A DNA stretch of 64,000 nucleotides from Alistipes sp. (GTDB taxonomy: Bacteria; Bacteroidota; Bacteroidia; Bacteroidales; Rikenellaceae). The stretch covers positions 62,001 through 126,000 of the forward strand of contig JAFTWZ010000001.1 of the NCBI GenBank assembly GCA_017465055.1, in the 5' to 3' direction. The notes under the pieces were generated by a model. That model searched no databases, was not told the DNA's origin, and saw only the letters and a list, made by a program, of their open reading frames with translations. The translations under genes were made by a program, and so were the position numbers. Below, piece by piece: positions 54,263 through 62,985 of this stretch (positions are counted from its first letter, which is position 1; every line of letters starts with the position of its first letter).

Positions 54263-56989
54263 ATGGCAGATGTAAAACGTGTCTACACCTTCGGCAACAA
54301 AGAGGCTGAGGGTAATGGCAAGATGCGAGAGTTGCTCGGTGGTAAGGGTGCCAACCTCGCCGAGATGAACCTGATTGGTATTCCTGTTCCTCCAGGATTC
54401 ACTATTACCACTGAGGTATGTGCTGAGTACTACAAGGAGGGTAAGGAGCGTGTTATCGAGTTGTTGCGCCCAGAGGTTGAGGCAGCAATCAAGAATATCG
54501 AGAACCTTACAGGTCGTAAGTTTGGTGATTCAAACCTTCCACTATTGGTTTCAGTGCGTTCAGGTGCTCGTGCATCGATGCCTGGTATGATGGATACTAT
54601 CCTCAACCTCGGTATGAACGACGAGGCTGTGGAGGCTATCGCTAAGCTCTCTGGCAACCCACGTTTTGCTTGGGATTCATACCGTCGTTTCGTACAGATG
54701 TACGGCGACGTAGTACTCGATATGAAGCCTCAGTCAAAGGAGGACCACGATCCATTCGAGGTTATCATCGAGGCTCAAAAGGAGAAGCGCGGAGTTAAGG
54801 CCGACACCGACCTTACTACCGACGACCTTAAGGAGCTTGTAGTAGCATTCAAGCAGGCAGTTAAGGAGCAGACCGGTAAGGAGTTCCCAACAAGCGCTTG
54901 GGAGCAGCTCTGGGGTGCTATCTGCGCAGTATTCGGTTCGTGGATGAACGAGCGCGCCATCCTCTACCGTAAGCTAAACAATATACCTGAGGCTTGGGGT
55001 ACAGCAGTATCTGTTCAGGCAATGGTATTCGGTAATATGGGCGAGAACTCAGCTACGGGTGTTGCATTCTCGCGTGACGCAGCTACTGGCGAGAACATCT
55101 TCAACGGCGAGTATCTTATCAATGCTCAGGGCGAGGACGTTGTTGCAGGTATCCGCACACCACAGCAGATTACTATCGAGGGCTCGAAGCGTTGGGCTGC
55201 TGCTCAGAATATCTCAGAGGAGGAGCGCGCATCGAAGTACCCATCATTGGAGGAGGTTATGCCAGAGGTATACGCCGAGCTTAACGGCATTCAGCACCAC
55301 CTCGAGGAGTACTTCACAGATATGCAGGATATCGAGTTCACAATCCAGGATGGTAAGCTCTGGATGTTGCAGTGCCGCAACGGTAAGCGTACAGGTGCTG
55401 CGATGGTGAAGATTGCTATGGATATGCTCCGCGAGGGTCTTATCGACGAGAAGACAGCAGTATTGCGTTGCGAGCCAGAGAAGCTCGACGAGCTCCTTCA
55501 CCCAGTATTCGACAAGAAGGCTATCAAGAATGCTAAGGTTATTGTTAAGGGTCTTCCAGCATCTCCAGGTGCAGCTACTGGCCCTGTAGTATTCTTCGCT
55601 GACGACGCCGAGAAGGTACTCAACGAGACTGGCCAGAAGGCTATCTTGGTACGTATCGAGACATCGCCCGAGGATTTGAAGGGTATGTTGGATGCTGCAG
55701 GTATCCTCACAGCACGTGGCGGTATGACCTCACACGCTGCCGTTGTGGCACGTGGTATGGGTAAGTGCTGCGTATCGGGTGCTGGCGAGCTTGAGATTGA
55801 CTACAAGGCTCGTACAATCAAGGTTAACGGCTACGAGATTAAGGAGGGCGATTGGATTTCGCTCAACGGCTCTACTGGTGAGGTTTACCTCGGCCAGGTA
55901 GCTACTCAGGCAGCTAACCTCGATGGCGACTTCGGTAAGCTTATGGAGCTTGCTGGCAAGTACTCAAAGATGAACGTTCGCGCTAACGCAGATACTCCAC
56001 GTGACGCTGAGCAGGCATTTGCCTTCGGTGCTCAGGGTATCGGTCTCTGCCGCACGGAGCATATGTTCTTCGAGGGTGACCGTATCAAGGCTATCCGCGA
56101 GATGATCCTCTCTGACGACGAGGCAGGCCGCCGTGTGGCTCTTGCTAAGCTGCTTCCTATGCAGCGTGGCGACTTCGAGGGTCTCTTCAAGGTAATGAAC
56201 GGCTACCCAGTTATCGTACGTCTCCTCGACCCACCATTGCACGAGTTCGCTCCTAACACCGAGAAGGACCAGCGCGATATGGCCGAGGCTATGGGTATTC
56301 CATACGAGAAGGTAGTAGCTAAGGTTGAGGCTCTTCACGAGGTTAACCCAATGCTCGGTCACCGTGGTTGCCGCTTGGGTAACACATATCCCGAGATCAC
56401 AGAGATGCAGGCACGTGCTATCATCGAGGCCGCTATGAATGTTAAGGCTACGGGTACACCTGTGAAGGTAGAGATTATGGTTCCATTGGTAGGTAACCAC
56501 AAGGAGCTCCGCTACCAGAAGAATATCATCGATAAGACTGCTGAGGCAGTATTCGCTGAGCGCAACGACCGCATCGACTATCTCGTAGGTACTATGATTG
56601 AGGTTCCACGTGCCGCTGTCACTGCCAACCAGATTGCAGAGGTTGCCGAGTTCTTCTCGTTCGGTACTAACGACCTTACTCAGATGACTCTTGGCTTCTC
56701 GCGTGACGATATCGCTAAGTTCTTGCCTATCTACCTCGAGAAGAACATCCTCAAGAACGACCCATTCAAGATTTTGGATCGCAATGGCGTAGGCCAGCTT
56801 ATCCGCGAGGCTGTATTCAAGGGCCGCACCACTCGTCCCGACTTGAAGTGCGGTATCTGTGGTGAGCACGGTGGCGAGCCATCATCAGTAGAGTTCTGCC
56901 ACTACGCAGGTCTTAACTACGTAAGCTGCTCTCCATTCCGCGTGCCTATCGCACGTCTTGCAGCAGCTCACGCAGCACTCAACGAGTAA
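54263..56989 (+). CDS. ppdK: Pyruvate, phosphate dikinase
   Basis: 908 residues. Interconverts pyruvate, ATP and Pi with PEP, AMP and PPi. N-terminal ATP-grasp domain ([20 protein letters not shown] near 25), the central phosphohistidine site [16 protein letters not shown] near 488, and the C-terminal TIM barrel with [16 protein letters not shown] near 805 and CGICGEHGG near 865. Complete and normal in length. It stands alone with its own promoter and terminator; codon use is strongly biased, as in highly expressed genes. Confidence 0.98.
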   Translation: MADVKRVYTFGNKEAEGNGKMRELLGGKGANLAEMNLIGIPVPPGFTITTEVCAEYYKEGKERVIELLRPEVEAAIKNIENLTGRKFGDSNLPLLVSVRSGARASMPGMMDTILNLGMNDEAVEAIAKLSGNPRFAWDSYRRFVQMYGDVVLDMKPQSKEDHDPFEVIIEAQKEKRGVKADTDLTTDDLKELVVAFKQAVKEQTGKEFPTSAWEQLWGAICAVFGSWMNERAILYRKLNNIPEAWGTAVSVQAMVFGNMGENSATGVAFSRDAATGENIFNGEYLINAQGEDVVAGIRTPQQITIEGSKRWAAAQNISEEERASKYPSLEEVMPEVYAELNGIQHHLEEYFTDMQDIEFTIQDGKLWMLQCRNGKRTGAAMVKIAMDMLREGLIDEKTAVLRCEPEKLDELLHPVFDKKAIKNAKVIVKGLPASPGAATGPVVFFADDAEKVLNETGQKAILVRIETSPEDLKGMLDAAGILTARGGMTSHAAVVARGMGKCCVSGAGELEIDYKARTIKVNGYEIKEGDWISLNGSTGEVYLGQVATQAANLDGDFGKLMELAGKYSKMNVRANADTPRDAEQAFAFGAQGIGLCRTEHMFFEGDRIKAIREMILSDDEAGRRVALAKLLPMQRGDFEGLFKVMNGYPVIVRLLDPPLHEFAPNTEKDQRDMAEAMGIPYEKVVAKVEALHEVNPMLGHRGCRLGNTYPEITEMQARAIIEAAMNVKATGTPVKVEIMVPLVGNHKELRYQKNIIDKTAEAVFAERNDRIDYLVGTMIEVPRAAVTANQIAEVAEFFSFGTNDLTQMTLGFSRDDIAKFLPIYLEKNILKNDPFKILDRNGVGQLIREAVFKGRTTRPDLKCGICGEHGGEPSSVEFCHYAGLNYVSCSPFRVPIARLAAAHAALNE

Positions 56990-57003
56990 CATCGTAATTC
57001 AAG

Positions 57004-57041
57004 CAAAGCGAGGCTGCTTCAACAGAGGTTGCCTCGCTTTG
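57004..57041 (+). terminator. Terminator of ppdK
   Basis: CAAAGCGAGGC (57004-57014) pairs perfectly with GCCTCGCTTTG (57031-57041), 16-base loop, then TTCTACTTTGTTT. Confidence 0.93.
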
Positions 57042-57194
57042 TTCTACTTTGTTTCGTAGTGCTTGTGCTCTCCACCACGGGAGCTATTATATATATAGGT
57101 ACAAAGATTTTTGGCCATATCTATAGCGATGCATAACGGCAGGGGAATATAATTGATCAGAAAGTAATATTTTTTCAAAATTAATTGTAAATAG

Positions 57195-57226
57195 TTTGGC
57201 CGTTTAAAAAAAAAGCATTAATTTAG
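57195..57226 (+). promoter_or_regulatory. Promoter of the small HTH gene
   Basis: TTTG at 57195-57198, 20-bp spacer, TAATTTAG at 57219-57226, one mismatch from TAnnTTTG. About 45 bp before the ATG. Confidence 0.7.
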
Positions 57227-57271
57227 TAGTGCGAAACGAAATTTATATTTAATCTTAATATTCGACAAGTT

Positions 57272-57517
57272 ATGATTATTACATTTAACGAATTGCGTCG
57301 CATCAAGGATAAGTTGCCCAGTGGCAGCTCGCAGCGCATAGCAGACGAATTGGGAATCGATGTTGACACCGTACGTAACTATTTTGGCGGTAAGCACTTT
57401 GAGGCTAAGGACGGTATCGGTATTCATATTGAGCAGGGCCCCGATGGTGGCGTTGTTACATTGGATGACACTACGATTTTCGACGCTGCAATGCGTATTC
57501 TTAACGAGCAGAAATAA
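57272..57517 (+). CDS. Small helix-turn-helix DNA-binding protein
   Basis: 81 residues. An N-terminal helix (NELRRIKDKLP), then a helix-turn-helix SSQRIADELGIDVDTVRNYF near residues 18-37, a short beta part, and a C-terminal DTTIFDAAMRILNEQK helix. The class is conserved in Bacteroidales, but no target is known. The last 19 bases, including the stop codon, recur perfectly at 58707-58725, so an insertion appears to have duplicated the gene end and left the protein intact. Confidence 0.85.
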   Translation: MIITFNELRRIKDKLPSGSSQRIADELGIDVDTVRNYFGGKHFEAKDGIGIHIEQGPDGGVVTLDDTTIFDAAMRILNEQK

Positions 57518-57538
57518 TATTTGTGCTGAGGCACGAAT

Positions 57539-57567
57539 TTAGGGCTGGCTGAATTAGTCAGCCCTAA
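57539..57567 (+). terminator. Terminator after HTH gene
   Basis: TTAGGGCTG (57539-57547) pairs with CAGCCCTAA (57559-57567), followed by TTATTTAT. A second terminator at 58759 follows the other copy of the direct repeat. Confidence 0.85.
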
Positions 57568-57623
57568 TTATTTATACGAATGGAGTTCTTTGCCAGAAGC
57601 CCATTGGTTATTTTGATTCAGTC

Positions 57624-57931
57624 GTAAGTTCCAGTAGAGAGAATATAAATATCGTCACCCCGAGGAGGAGCAAGTATTAGTTTGCAGAGAGTGATAACTC
57701 AACTATGCTCCGACGTGGGGGTCTTCCGCTTTTTATAGAGCCGTGCGGAGTGTGATTGATAGTCGTGCGTGACGTGCGGAGACTATTATAACTCTTACGT
57801 ATCAGTGCGGAAGTATAAACAAAGGAAGATCGCCACAGAATTGCATAGACCCAAGTAGGTATCACCACCGCTATTAGATGCAATTCTTCGCGATGACGTA
57901 TTAATGTTATTTATTACTCCACCAGAATTTC
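57624..57931 (-). repeat. 310-bp element, copy 3 (inverted)
   Basis: Reads as the reverse complement of copies 1 and 2 through the blocks atatcgtcaccccgaggagg, gaagatcgccacagaattgc and gcaattcttcgcgatgacgt, ending CTCCACCAGAATTTC. Ends are imperfect inverted repeats; length 308 bp, close to copy 2 (311 bp). No target duplication was recognised. Confidence 0.88.
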
Positions 57932-57969
57932 ATACTAATCCGTTATTTTACAAGTAATACTCCTGGAGT

Positions 57970-58001
57970 ATTGTTTGTTTTCAAAATTCTTAGTATATTT
58001 G
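57970..58001 (+). promoter_or_regulatory. Promoter of the leader RNA and lipoprotein
   Basis: ATTG at 57970-57973, 20-bp spacer, TATATTTG at 57994-58001. The start would be near 58008, leaving a leader of about 297 nt. Confidence 0.6.
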
Positions 58002-58054
58002 TAACGCTATTCTTGCAGATTAGCAGACATATTGAAAGTGTTTTTCGCAGTCCT

Positions 58055-58280
58055 TGTTAGAAAATGTGGAAGTTTTCAAGGAAGAGGACAGACGAACAGC
58101 ACTCATTCCTTGTATAGCTATGTGGCTATGCACGTTTCTTGTGCATACACCCCATACTATTCAGGTGTGGGGCATTGTATCGTTTATTCTTCCTTAGGTC
58201 TTTCCACAACCTTCTAACAGATAAACGGAAATCGACTCCACACTTTCTTATTTGTTATAATCTACCGCATAGGAGTTGAT
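58055..58280 (+). ncRNA. Candidate structured leader RNA or ncRNA
   Basis: Long-range stem: TGTTAGAA (58055-58062) with TTCTAACA (58212-58219), then TGTGGAAG (58065-58072) with CTTTCCACA (58200-58208). Inside lie two hairpins with 7-base loops: TATGCAC/GTGCATA (58127-58147) and CCCCATAC/GTGTGGGG (58150-58172). A third follows: ATCGACTCC/GGAGTTGAT (58231-58280). It lies between a promoter and the lipoprotein start. The pairing looks deliberate, but no family is recognised. Confidence 0.5.
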
Positions 58281-58304
58281 ACGGTACACAAATAGTTTAA
58301 TAGT

Positions 58305-58706
58305 ATGAGAAAGAGTTTATCTGTAATTGGTTCATTCTGTTTGGGCATCGGCCTAAGCATTGCAGCTCTTGCGTGCGCAGATGACAACCAACATTCAACG
58401 TCATCGCCAGAAATTCACATTAGCGATTGTATACCAACAATTTTAAGTTGTAGTAATGATAGTGGCCGTAATGATTCATTTTATTATGATGATAATGGAA
58501 GATTAATTAGGTTAGAAAGATATATTCCTTACGTTGATGTTGTGGAGACAGACTACGATATCAGCTATAGCGGAACAACTATAAACATTTTGAGTCATAA
58601 TAGCATTGGTCTCACATACACAACAACAATAACCGTGTCAGAAGAGGATATAGATAATGTTCATGCATACAACTTAGCTGTTCTATTACTATTACAGTTA
58701 TCATAA
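58305..58706 (+). CDS. AT-rich small lipoprotein (possible fragment)
   Basis: 133 residues. Signal peptide with lipobox AALAC at about residue 24. The mature part has FYYDDNGRLIRLERYIPY, reminiscent of the YDxNGRL strand of DUF4595/YD-repeat-like Bacteroidales lipoproteins, then TDYDISYSGTTINI. Known members of that type are longer, so this looks like a truncated copy. Base composition is clearly more AT-rich than its neighbours, suggesting transfer. Its stop codon abuts the direct repeat. Function unknown. Confidence 0.7.
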   Translation: MRKSLSVIGSFCLGIGLSIAALACADDNQHSTSSPEIHISDCIPTILSCSNDSGRNDSFYYDDNGRLIRLERYIPYVDVVETDYDISYSGTTINILSHNSIGLTYTTTITVSEEDIDNVHAYNLAVLLLLQLS

Positions 58707-58758
58707 TCTTAACGAGCAGAAATAAGGACACACATATTTTTGACGACTATAGAGAGTC

Positions 58759-58785
58759 AGAGCCGCACCAAAAAGGTGCGGCTCT
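58759..58785 (+). terminator. Strong intrinsic terminator
   Basis: Perfect 11-bp stem AGAGCCGCACC / GGTGCGGCTCT with an AAAAA loop, followed by TATTG. A run of nine G residues (58797-58805) lies just beyond. Confidence 0.92.
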
Positions 58786-58806
58786 TATTGTGTATAGGGG
58801 GGGGGT

Positions 58807-59013
58807 ACTATGTGTTATAATGGGATTCTATGGGTTACTATGGGTTACAATGAGTTACTATGGCAGGAAGGTTTGTGCGTTAACTTCGTAGTCGCTTACA
58901 TAGCAACTCATCTTAACTCATCTTAACTCATCTTAACTCATCTTGACTCATCTTGACTCATCTTGACTCATCTTAACCCATCTTGACCCATCTTAACCCA
59001 TCTTAACTCATTT
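58807..59013. repeat. Decanucleotide palindrome element (largest)
   Basis: Left arm of 10-bp units ATGGGTTACT (58807-58863), a core with GGTTTGTGCGTTAACTTCGT, and a right arm of about ten AACTCATCTT / AACCCATCTT units (58901-59013). Arms are inverted relative to each other. The remaining bases to 59180 are CTACCCT-type low-complexity DNA without a gene. Confidence 0.88.
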
Positions 59014-59185
59014 GCTCACGCGTAGAAATTAAGGGTAGTTAAGCGTGCAAGCCAGACGGTGAGTCTCGATCGTTGCTACTCGCTCCCCTTTAGGCGCGAG
59101 CTACACTTTCTACTACCCTATAACTACCCTCTCCGCCTCAGCGATGGCCGCAAGGTAAAACAAAATGGCTAATTGCTCACAGTTA

Positions 59186-59216
59186 ATTGATAATTGAAAA
59201 CTTTTTACTACCTTTG
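59186..59216 (+). promoter_or_regulatory. Promoter of the HU-CCDC81 operon
   Basis: ATTG at 59186-59189, 19-bp spacer, TACCTTTG at 59209-59216. Start would be about 59222, with a very short leader to the GTG at 59237. Confidence 0.72.
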
Positions 59217-59236
59217 TACGTTATATACACAAACAA

Positions 59237-60121
59237 GTGGAGCTGATTACAAACATACTCATAGAGTACCTCAAGCACAACAAGCGTATTGTTGTGCCTA
59301 AGCTCGGAGCATTCATCGTAAAGCAACCATCGGGCATTATACGATTCTCCGAACTTATGCGCAACGACGATGGTGTGCTCAAGGCCCTGCTTATGGCCTA
59401 CGGTGTGCAGGAGCTTGAGGCCTCGGGGATGATTAGCCGCTTCGTGTTCGAGATACGACACGCCATTACCAGCGGCAAGAGCTTCACCGTAGATCGCCTC
59501 GGAGAGTTTATCCCCGGGGAGAACAACACGATAACGTTTAGGTATCAGCACGAGCCCGTGGTCTTCGGCGGCAACATCAAGCCCCCAGTTATCACGCTCG
59601 ACATCGAGAAGGAGCGACTACAGCGTGAGCAGGGACGGCGCACCGTAGCGCCACAGCCTGAGGAGAGTAGCTCGACTGATGAGCAACGTAGCAGGCGAAA
59701 CAAGAAACGCGGTAGGCGTGGCGACGTAGACCAGACTACGGTGTCATCGGGGCGTCCCGAGGCATACCTGCGCGGGCTGAAGTACGACAAGGAGAAGAAG
59801 AAGCGTGGCGACGACCGCACGGATGGCCGTAGGCAGCGCGGGCTACACCCTCTGTTTATCATTATGCTTATAATGCTTGCCACTGGAGGAGCAATGTGGC
59901 TACTGTGGTTATGGTTAGATGGCACAGTAATAGGTAGTGCCGAGAGACAGACTCCTGCGATTAAGACAACAGAGTTTACTGAGCAGGCAAGGGCAATAAA
60001 CGAGGCCGACACCACCCTACTTATCGGCAGAGACACCTCGCTTATAGTGACGCCAACGCCGGTGGAGAGTATGGCGATACCAGCAGACGATGCCGCAGAG
60101 GTGCATATACCACAAAACTAA
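59237..60121 (+). CDS. HU-CCDC81-type membrane-associated protein
   Basis: 294 residues with a GTG start. The N-terminal 125 residues form the HU-like pair of the Bacteroidota HU-CCDC81 family (ILIEYLKHNKRIVVPKLGAF and FTVDRLGEFIPGENNTITF). A long basic linker (about 140-210, many Arg and Lys) is followed by one transmembrane helix (about 213-232) and a periplasmic tail. Related proteins usually end in a SPOR domain, which is not seen here. It may link the envelope to a nucleoprotein. First gene of the operon. Confidence 0.87.
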   Translation: MELITNILIEYLKHNKRIVVPKLGAFIVKQPSGIIRFSELMRNDDGVLKALLMAYGVQELEASGMISRFVFEIRHAITSGKSFTVDRLGEFIPGENNTITFRYQHEPVVFGGNIKPPVITLDIEKERLQREQGRRTVAPQPEESSSTDEQRSRRNKKRGRRGDVDQTTVSSGRPEAYLRGLKYDKEKKKRGDDRTDGRRQRGLHPLFIIMLIMLATGGAMWLLWLWLDGTVIGSAERQTPAIKTTEFTEQARAINEADTTLLIGRDTSLIVTPTPVESMAIPADDAAEVHIPQN

Positions 60122-60150
60122 CGTTTACAATTTCGTAACTGTAGTTAACT

Positions 60151-61380
60151 ATGACAACAAACGAACTTCTTGCAGTAAAGCAGCGTTTCGGTATTATAGG
60201 CAATACCGATGCGCTAAACACAGCCATAGAGGTGGCTATGCGAGTTGCACCAACCGACCTCTCTGTACTTGTTACGGGAGAGAGCGGCGTGGGTAAGGAG
60301 TTTTTTCCACAGATAATACACGCCTACTCGGCACGTAAGCACAATAAATATATAGCCGTAAACTGCGGTGCTATACCCGAGGGCACTATCGACTCGGAGC
60401 TCTTCGGACACGAGAAGGGCTCGTTTACAGGGGCAATAGATAGCCGTAAGGGCTACTTCGAGGAGGCCGACGGTGGCACCATTTTCCTCGACGAGGTGGG
60501 CGAATTGCCTATCTCCACTCAGGTGCGCCTACTCAGAGTATTGCAGACAGGAGAGTTTATGCGCGTAGGCTCGGCGAAGGTGCAGAAGACCAACGTACGC
60601 GTGGTGGCAGCAACAAACAACGACCTAATGAAGTCCATCGCCGAGGGTCGTTTCCGCGAAGACCTATACTACCGACTAAATACCGTACCTGTGAGCGTGC
60701 CACCCCTGCGTGAACGTAAGGGCGACATATATCTACTCTTCCGCAAGTTTGCCAGCGACGTAGCAACGCAGTACAATATGCCAGCCATAGCCTTAGACGA
60801 GGGTGCTCGCTTAGTGCTCGAGAACTACCACTGGCGCGGAAACATACGACAACTGAAGAACGTAGCCGAGCAGATATCTGCCGTAGAGCAGAGCCGTAAT
60901 ATCACCGCCGAGATACTACGTCGCTACCTGCCCAACGAGGAGTACTCGGTGCGCACGATAGGCTCAGGCGGTCGCGATAGCTACGAGGATATGACCACCG
61001 AGCGCGAGCTACTATACAAGATACTCTTCGATATGCGTAGCGACATAAACGAACTGAAGCGTATGATGAGCGAGGCGTTGCGTGGCAATATGGGCGACCA
61101 GAGGCCCCCTGTACACACGCCTCACGAGGTAGTAGGGCTACTTCCCGAGGCGAGCAGCTCGACACATAGCCATTACGACGATGACGACACCGTAGAGGTG
61201 GTGGCCGACATCCCGGAGCGCGAGGTGACCAAGAGCGATGTGCAGCGCGAGCAGATACTCCAGGCACTGCAGCGCCACAACTTCCGCCGTAAGGATGCGG
61301 CTAAGGAACTATTCATCTCGGAGCGCACACTATATCGGCGAATGAAGGCTTTAGGCATTGACGATAACGACATAAAATAG
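60151..61380 (+). CDS. Sigma-54-dependent transcriptional activator without receiver domain
   Basis: 409 residues. AAA+ domain from about 12 to 250: GESGVGKE at 43-50, GSFTGA near 89 (the sigma-54-contact loop), a Walker B GGTIFLDEVGEL and the ENYHWRGNIRQLKN arginine-finger region. A Fis-type HTH is at the C-terminus (KDAAKELFISERTLYRRMKAL). There is no N-terminal sensor domain, so it is likely constitutive or regulated by expression. It lies in an operon with envelope genes. Confidence 0.95.
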   Translation: MTTNELLAVKQRFGIIGNTDALNTAIEVAMRVAPTDLSVLVTGESGVGKEFFPQIIHAYSARKHNKYIAVNCGAIPEGTIDSELFGHEKGSFTGAIDSRKGYFEEADGGTIFLDEVGELPISTQVRLLRVLQTGEFMRVGSAKVQKTNVRVVAATNNDLMKSIAEGRFREDLYYRLNTVPVSVPPLRERKGDIYLLFRKFASDVATQYNMPAIALDEGARLVLENYHWRGNIRQLKNVAEQISAVEQSRNITAEILRRYLPNEEYSVRTIGSGGRDSYEDMTTERELLYKILFDMRSDINELKRMMSEALRGNMGDQRPPVHTPHEVVGLLPEASSSTHSHYDDDDTVEVVADIPEREVTKSDVQREQILQALQRHNFRRKDAAKELFISERTLYRRMKALGIDDNDIK

Positions 61381-61385
61381 TGATT

Positions 61386-61916
61386 ATGAAATATATACAA
61401 AAACGCATATGGTCTATCATAGCGATGGCCACGGTTATGATTGCGGCCTGTGGCTGTGGCTACAAGGTAACATACAACCTATCGGGAGGCTCTATACCCC
61501 CAGAAGCCAAGACCTTCTCGGTGGCATACTTCCCCAATAACGCACCTATGGTTGCACCTACGCTGAGCAACGTACTTACAGAAGCCCTTCGCGACAAGTT
61601 CTCGCGACAGACGCGTCTCGAGCAGGTCGAGGAGGGTGGCGACTTCGCCTTCGAGGGAGAGATTACGAACTACACCTCTACCACATCGTCGGTATCGAGT
61701 GGTGACTACGCCTTGCAGAACCGACTGACAATAACAGTAAAGGTGAACTTCCAAAATGCTGTAGACCAGACACTATCGTTCAACAACAAAACCTTCTCGT
61801 CGTATGCCGACTACGATGCTGCGCAGCTTCTTGTCGACGTGCAAGATCAACTTATCGAAGAGATTGTCGACGCACTGGTCAACGATATATATATGTCGGC
61901 AGCGGGTAACTGGTAA
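61386..61916 (+). CDS. lptE: LPS assembly lipoprotein LptE
   Basis: 176 residues from ATG 61386; the GTG at 61380 overlaps the previous stop and is rejected. Signal peptide with lipobox at IAACGC near residue 22-24. The LptE-like pattern is visible: YNLSGGSIPPEAKTFSVAYF, then LTEALRDKFSRQTRLEQVEEGGDFAFEGEITNY in recognisable strands. It would pair with LptD in outer-membrane LPS insertion. Co-transcribed 5 bp after the activator gene. Confidence 0.9.
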   Translation: MKYIQKRIWSIIAMATVMIAACGCGYKVTYNLSGGSIPPEAKTFSVAYFPNNAPMVAPTLSNVLTEALRDKFSRQTRLEQVEEGGDFAFEGEITNYTSTTSSVSSGDYALQNRLTITVKVNFQNAVDQTLSFNNKTFSSYADYDAAQLLVDVQDQLIEEIVDALVNDIYMSAAGNW

Positions 61917-61930
61917 TAACGACTACATCA

Positions 61931-62398
61931 ATGACCACACCTAAGAGATATAGCCACGAGGAGCTTAGCAAGGCCATAGAGCAATACCCCTGGTGGGGCG
62001 GTGCGCGTATGGCATTACTCAGAGAGGATGGCAGCGCCGAGATAAAAGACCATATTACGCTGCTGCACGCTACCCTACGACCACTTGCAACAATAGCCAC
62101 AACGAATGTCGATATCGAGCGCCTCACACACCTCTCGACCGACGACCTCATTGCGCGCTTCCTCAAACGCGATGACTACCGCATCGTAGCCGAGGAGGGT
62201 GCCGCCGAGGACCTTTCAGAGCACGATATGGGCGATGAGGAGGATATGGTGAGTGAGGAATTGGCAGAAATTTACCTCAATCAAGGATTATATGACGCTG
62301 CAATCGATACTTATCGCAAATTAAGTTTGCTAAATTCAGAAAAAAGTGTTTACTTTGCAGGACTTATCGCAGAAATTGAAGATAAGAAAAAGAAATAA
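61931..62398 (+). CDS. Small TPR-like cytosolic protein
   Basis: 155 residues. N-terminal helical part (EELSKAIEQYPWWGGARMAL), a central acidic stretch, and a C-terminal single TPR-like unit LAEIYLNQGLYDAAIDTYRK (about 113-132). No signal peptide or membrane segment. Always found in this operon position between lptE and secG in relatives is plausible but not checked. Function unknown. Confidence 0.78.
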   Translation: MTTPKRYSHEELSKAIEQYPWWGGARMALLREDGSAEIKDHITLLHATLRPLATIATTNVDIERLTHLSTDDLIARFLKRDDYRIVAEEGAAEDLSEHDMGDEEDMVSEELAEIYLNQGLYDAAIDTYRKLSLLNSEKSVYFAGLIAEIEDKKKK

Positions 62399-62431
62399 CG
62401 ATAAGAAATAATTAAATTTATAATAAGTTCT

Positions 62432-62839
62432 ATGTATACATTTTGTATTATTATGATTGTTATCGCAAGTATCCTTTTGATACTTGCAGTGTTGGTTCAG
62501 AGCCCAAAGAGCGGTATGGCTGCTAACTTCGGCGCTGCAAACCAGACTATGGGTGTTCGCCAGACTACCGACTTCCTCGAGAAGTTCACGTGGGCAATGG
62601 TTGCAGGCATCGTATTCTTCAGCCTTCTCTCAGTAATCTCAATGCCTAAGGCTGATCAGCAGCAGGCAATCATCGGTACTGAGGAGATCTCAGCAGCCCT
62701 TGAGGAGGGCAACAAGGTTGTTGACGAGACTATCACCGTAGGTGAGGAGGATATCGTTATCAACGCTGATGCTGAGGGTGCTACCGTAGCAACTGAGGAG
62801 GCTGCAGCAGAGACTACTACCGAGGAGCAGGCAGAGTAA
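62432..62839 (+). CDS. secG: Protein translocase subunit SecG
   Basis: 135 residues. Two transmembrane helices (about 3-23 and 50-70) with the family linker VLVQSPKSGMAANFGAANQT between them. A C-terminal acidic tail of about 60 residues (Glu, Ala and Thr-rich) extends beyond the usual SecG. It assists SecYE in export. Last gene of the operon; followed by the terminator hairpin family at 62941. Confidence 0.93.
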   Translation: MYTFCIIMIVIASILLILAVLVQSPKSGMAANFGAANQTMGVRQTTDFLEKFTWAMVAGIVFFSLLSVISMPKADQQQAIIGTEEISAALEEGNKVVDETITVGEEDIVINADAEGATVATEEAAAETTTEEQAE

Positions 62840-62940
62840 TCTGAGCCGCACCACCAGAGAGGGTGGGTAAAAAATTGAGCATTCGAGGGCCACGAATAGA
62901 GTGGAGTTGCTCAAGTAACCCGAGTCCCGAAAACACAGAT

Positions 62941-62978
62941 AAAGGGGATGACTAAAAAGTAAATTTGTCATCCCCTTT
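62941..62978 (+). terminator. Terminator hairpin after secG
   Basis: AAAGGGGATGAC (62941-62952) pairs with GTCATCCCCTTT (62967-62978), same family as 4286 and 10540. It also begins the composite with the 120-bp element. Confidence 0.88.
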
Positions 62979-62985
62979 ATGTTAT

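Larger units (their letters stand above)
57499..58725. mobile_element. 1.2-kb insertion flanked by 19-bp direct repeats
   Basis: TCTTAACGAGCAGAAATAA occurs at 57499-57517 (end of the HTH gene) and again at 58707-58725, directly after the stop of the lipoprotein gene. The segment between holds a terminator, an inverted 310-bp repeat copy, a structured leader and an AT-rich lipoprotein gene, but no transposase or integrase. The pattern fits integration into a gene 3' end that leaves an attachment-site duplication, or a recombination event. Confidence 0.6.

Noticed and set aside
58032-58217. 61-residue open frame in the structured leader
   Set aside because: It has no start signal of note, overlaps all the paired stems, and lacks family features; the region is better explained as RNA structure. 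A leader peptide is not excluded.
57518-58706. Insertion sequence with transposase
   Set aside because: No frame resembling a transposase or integrase is present in the segment.
57272-58725. Tandem duplication of the HTH gene
   Set aside because: Only the last 19 bases match; sequence before the second copy shows no relation to the HTH gene.
58901-59013. Regular short repeats suggesting a CRISPR array
   Set aside because: Units are 10 bp and contiguous with no unique spacers, and there are no cas genes.
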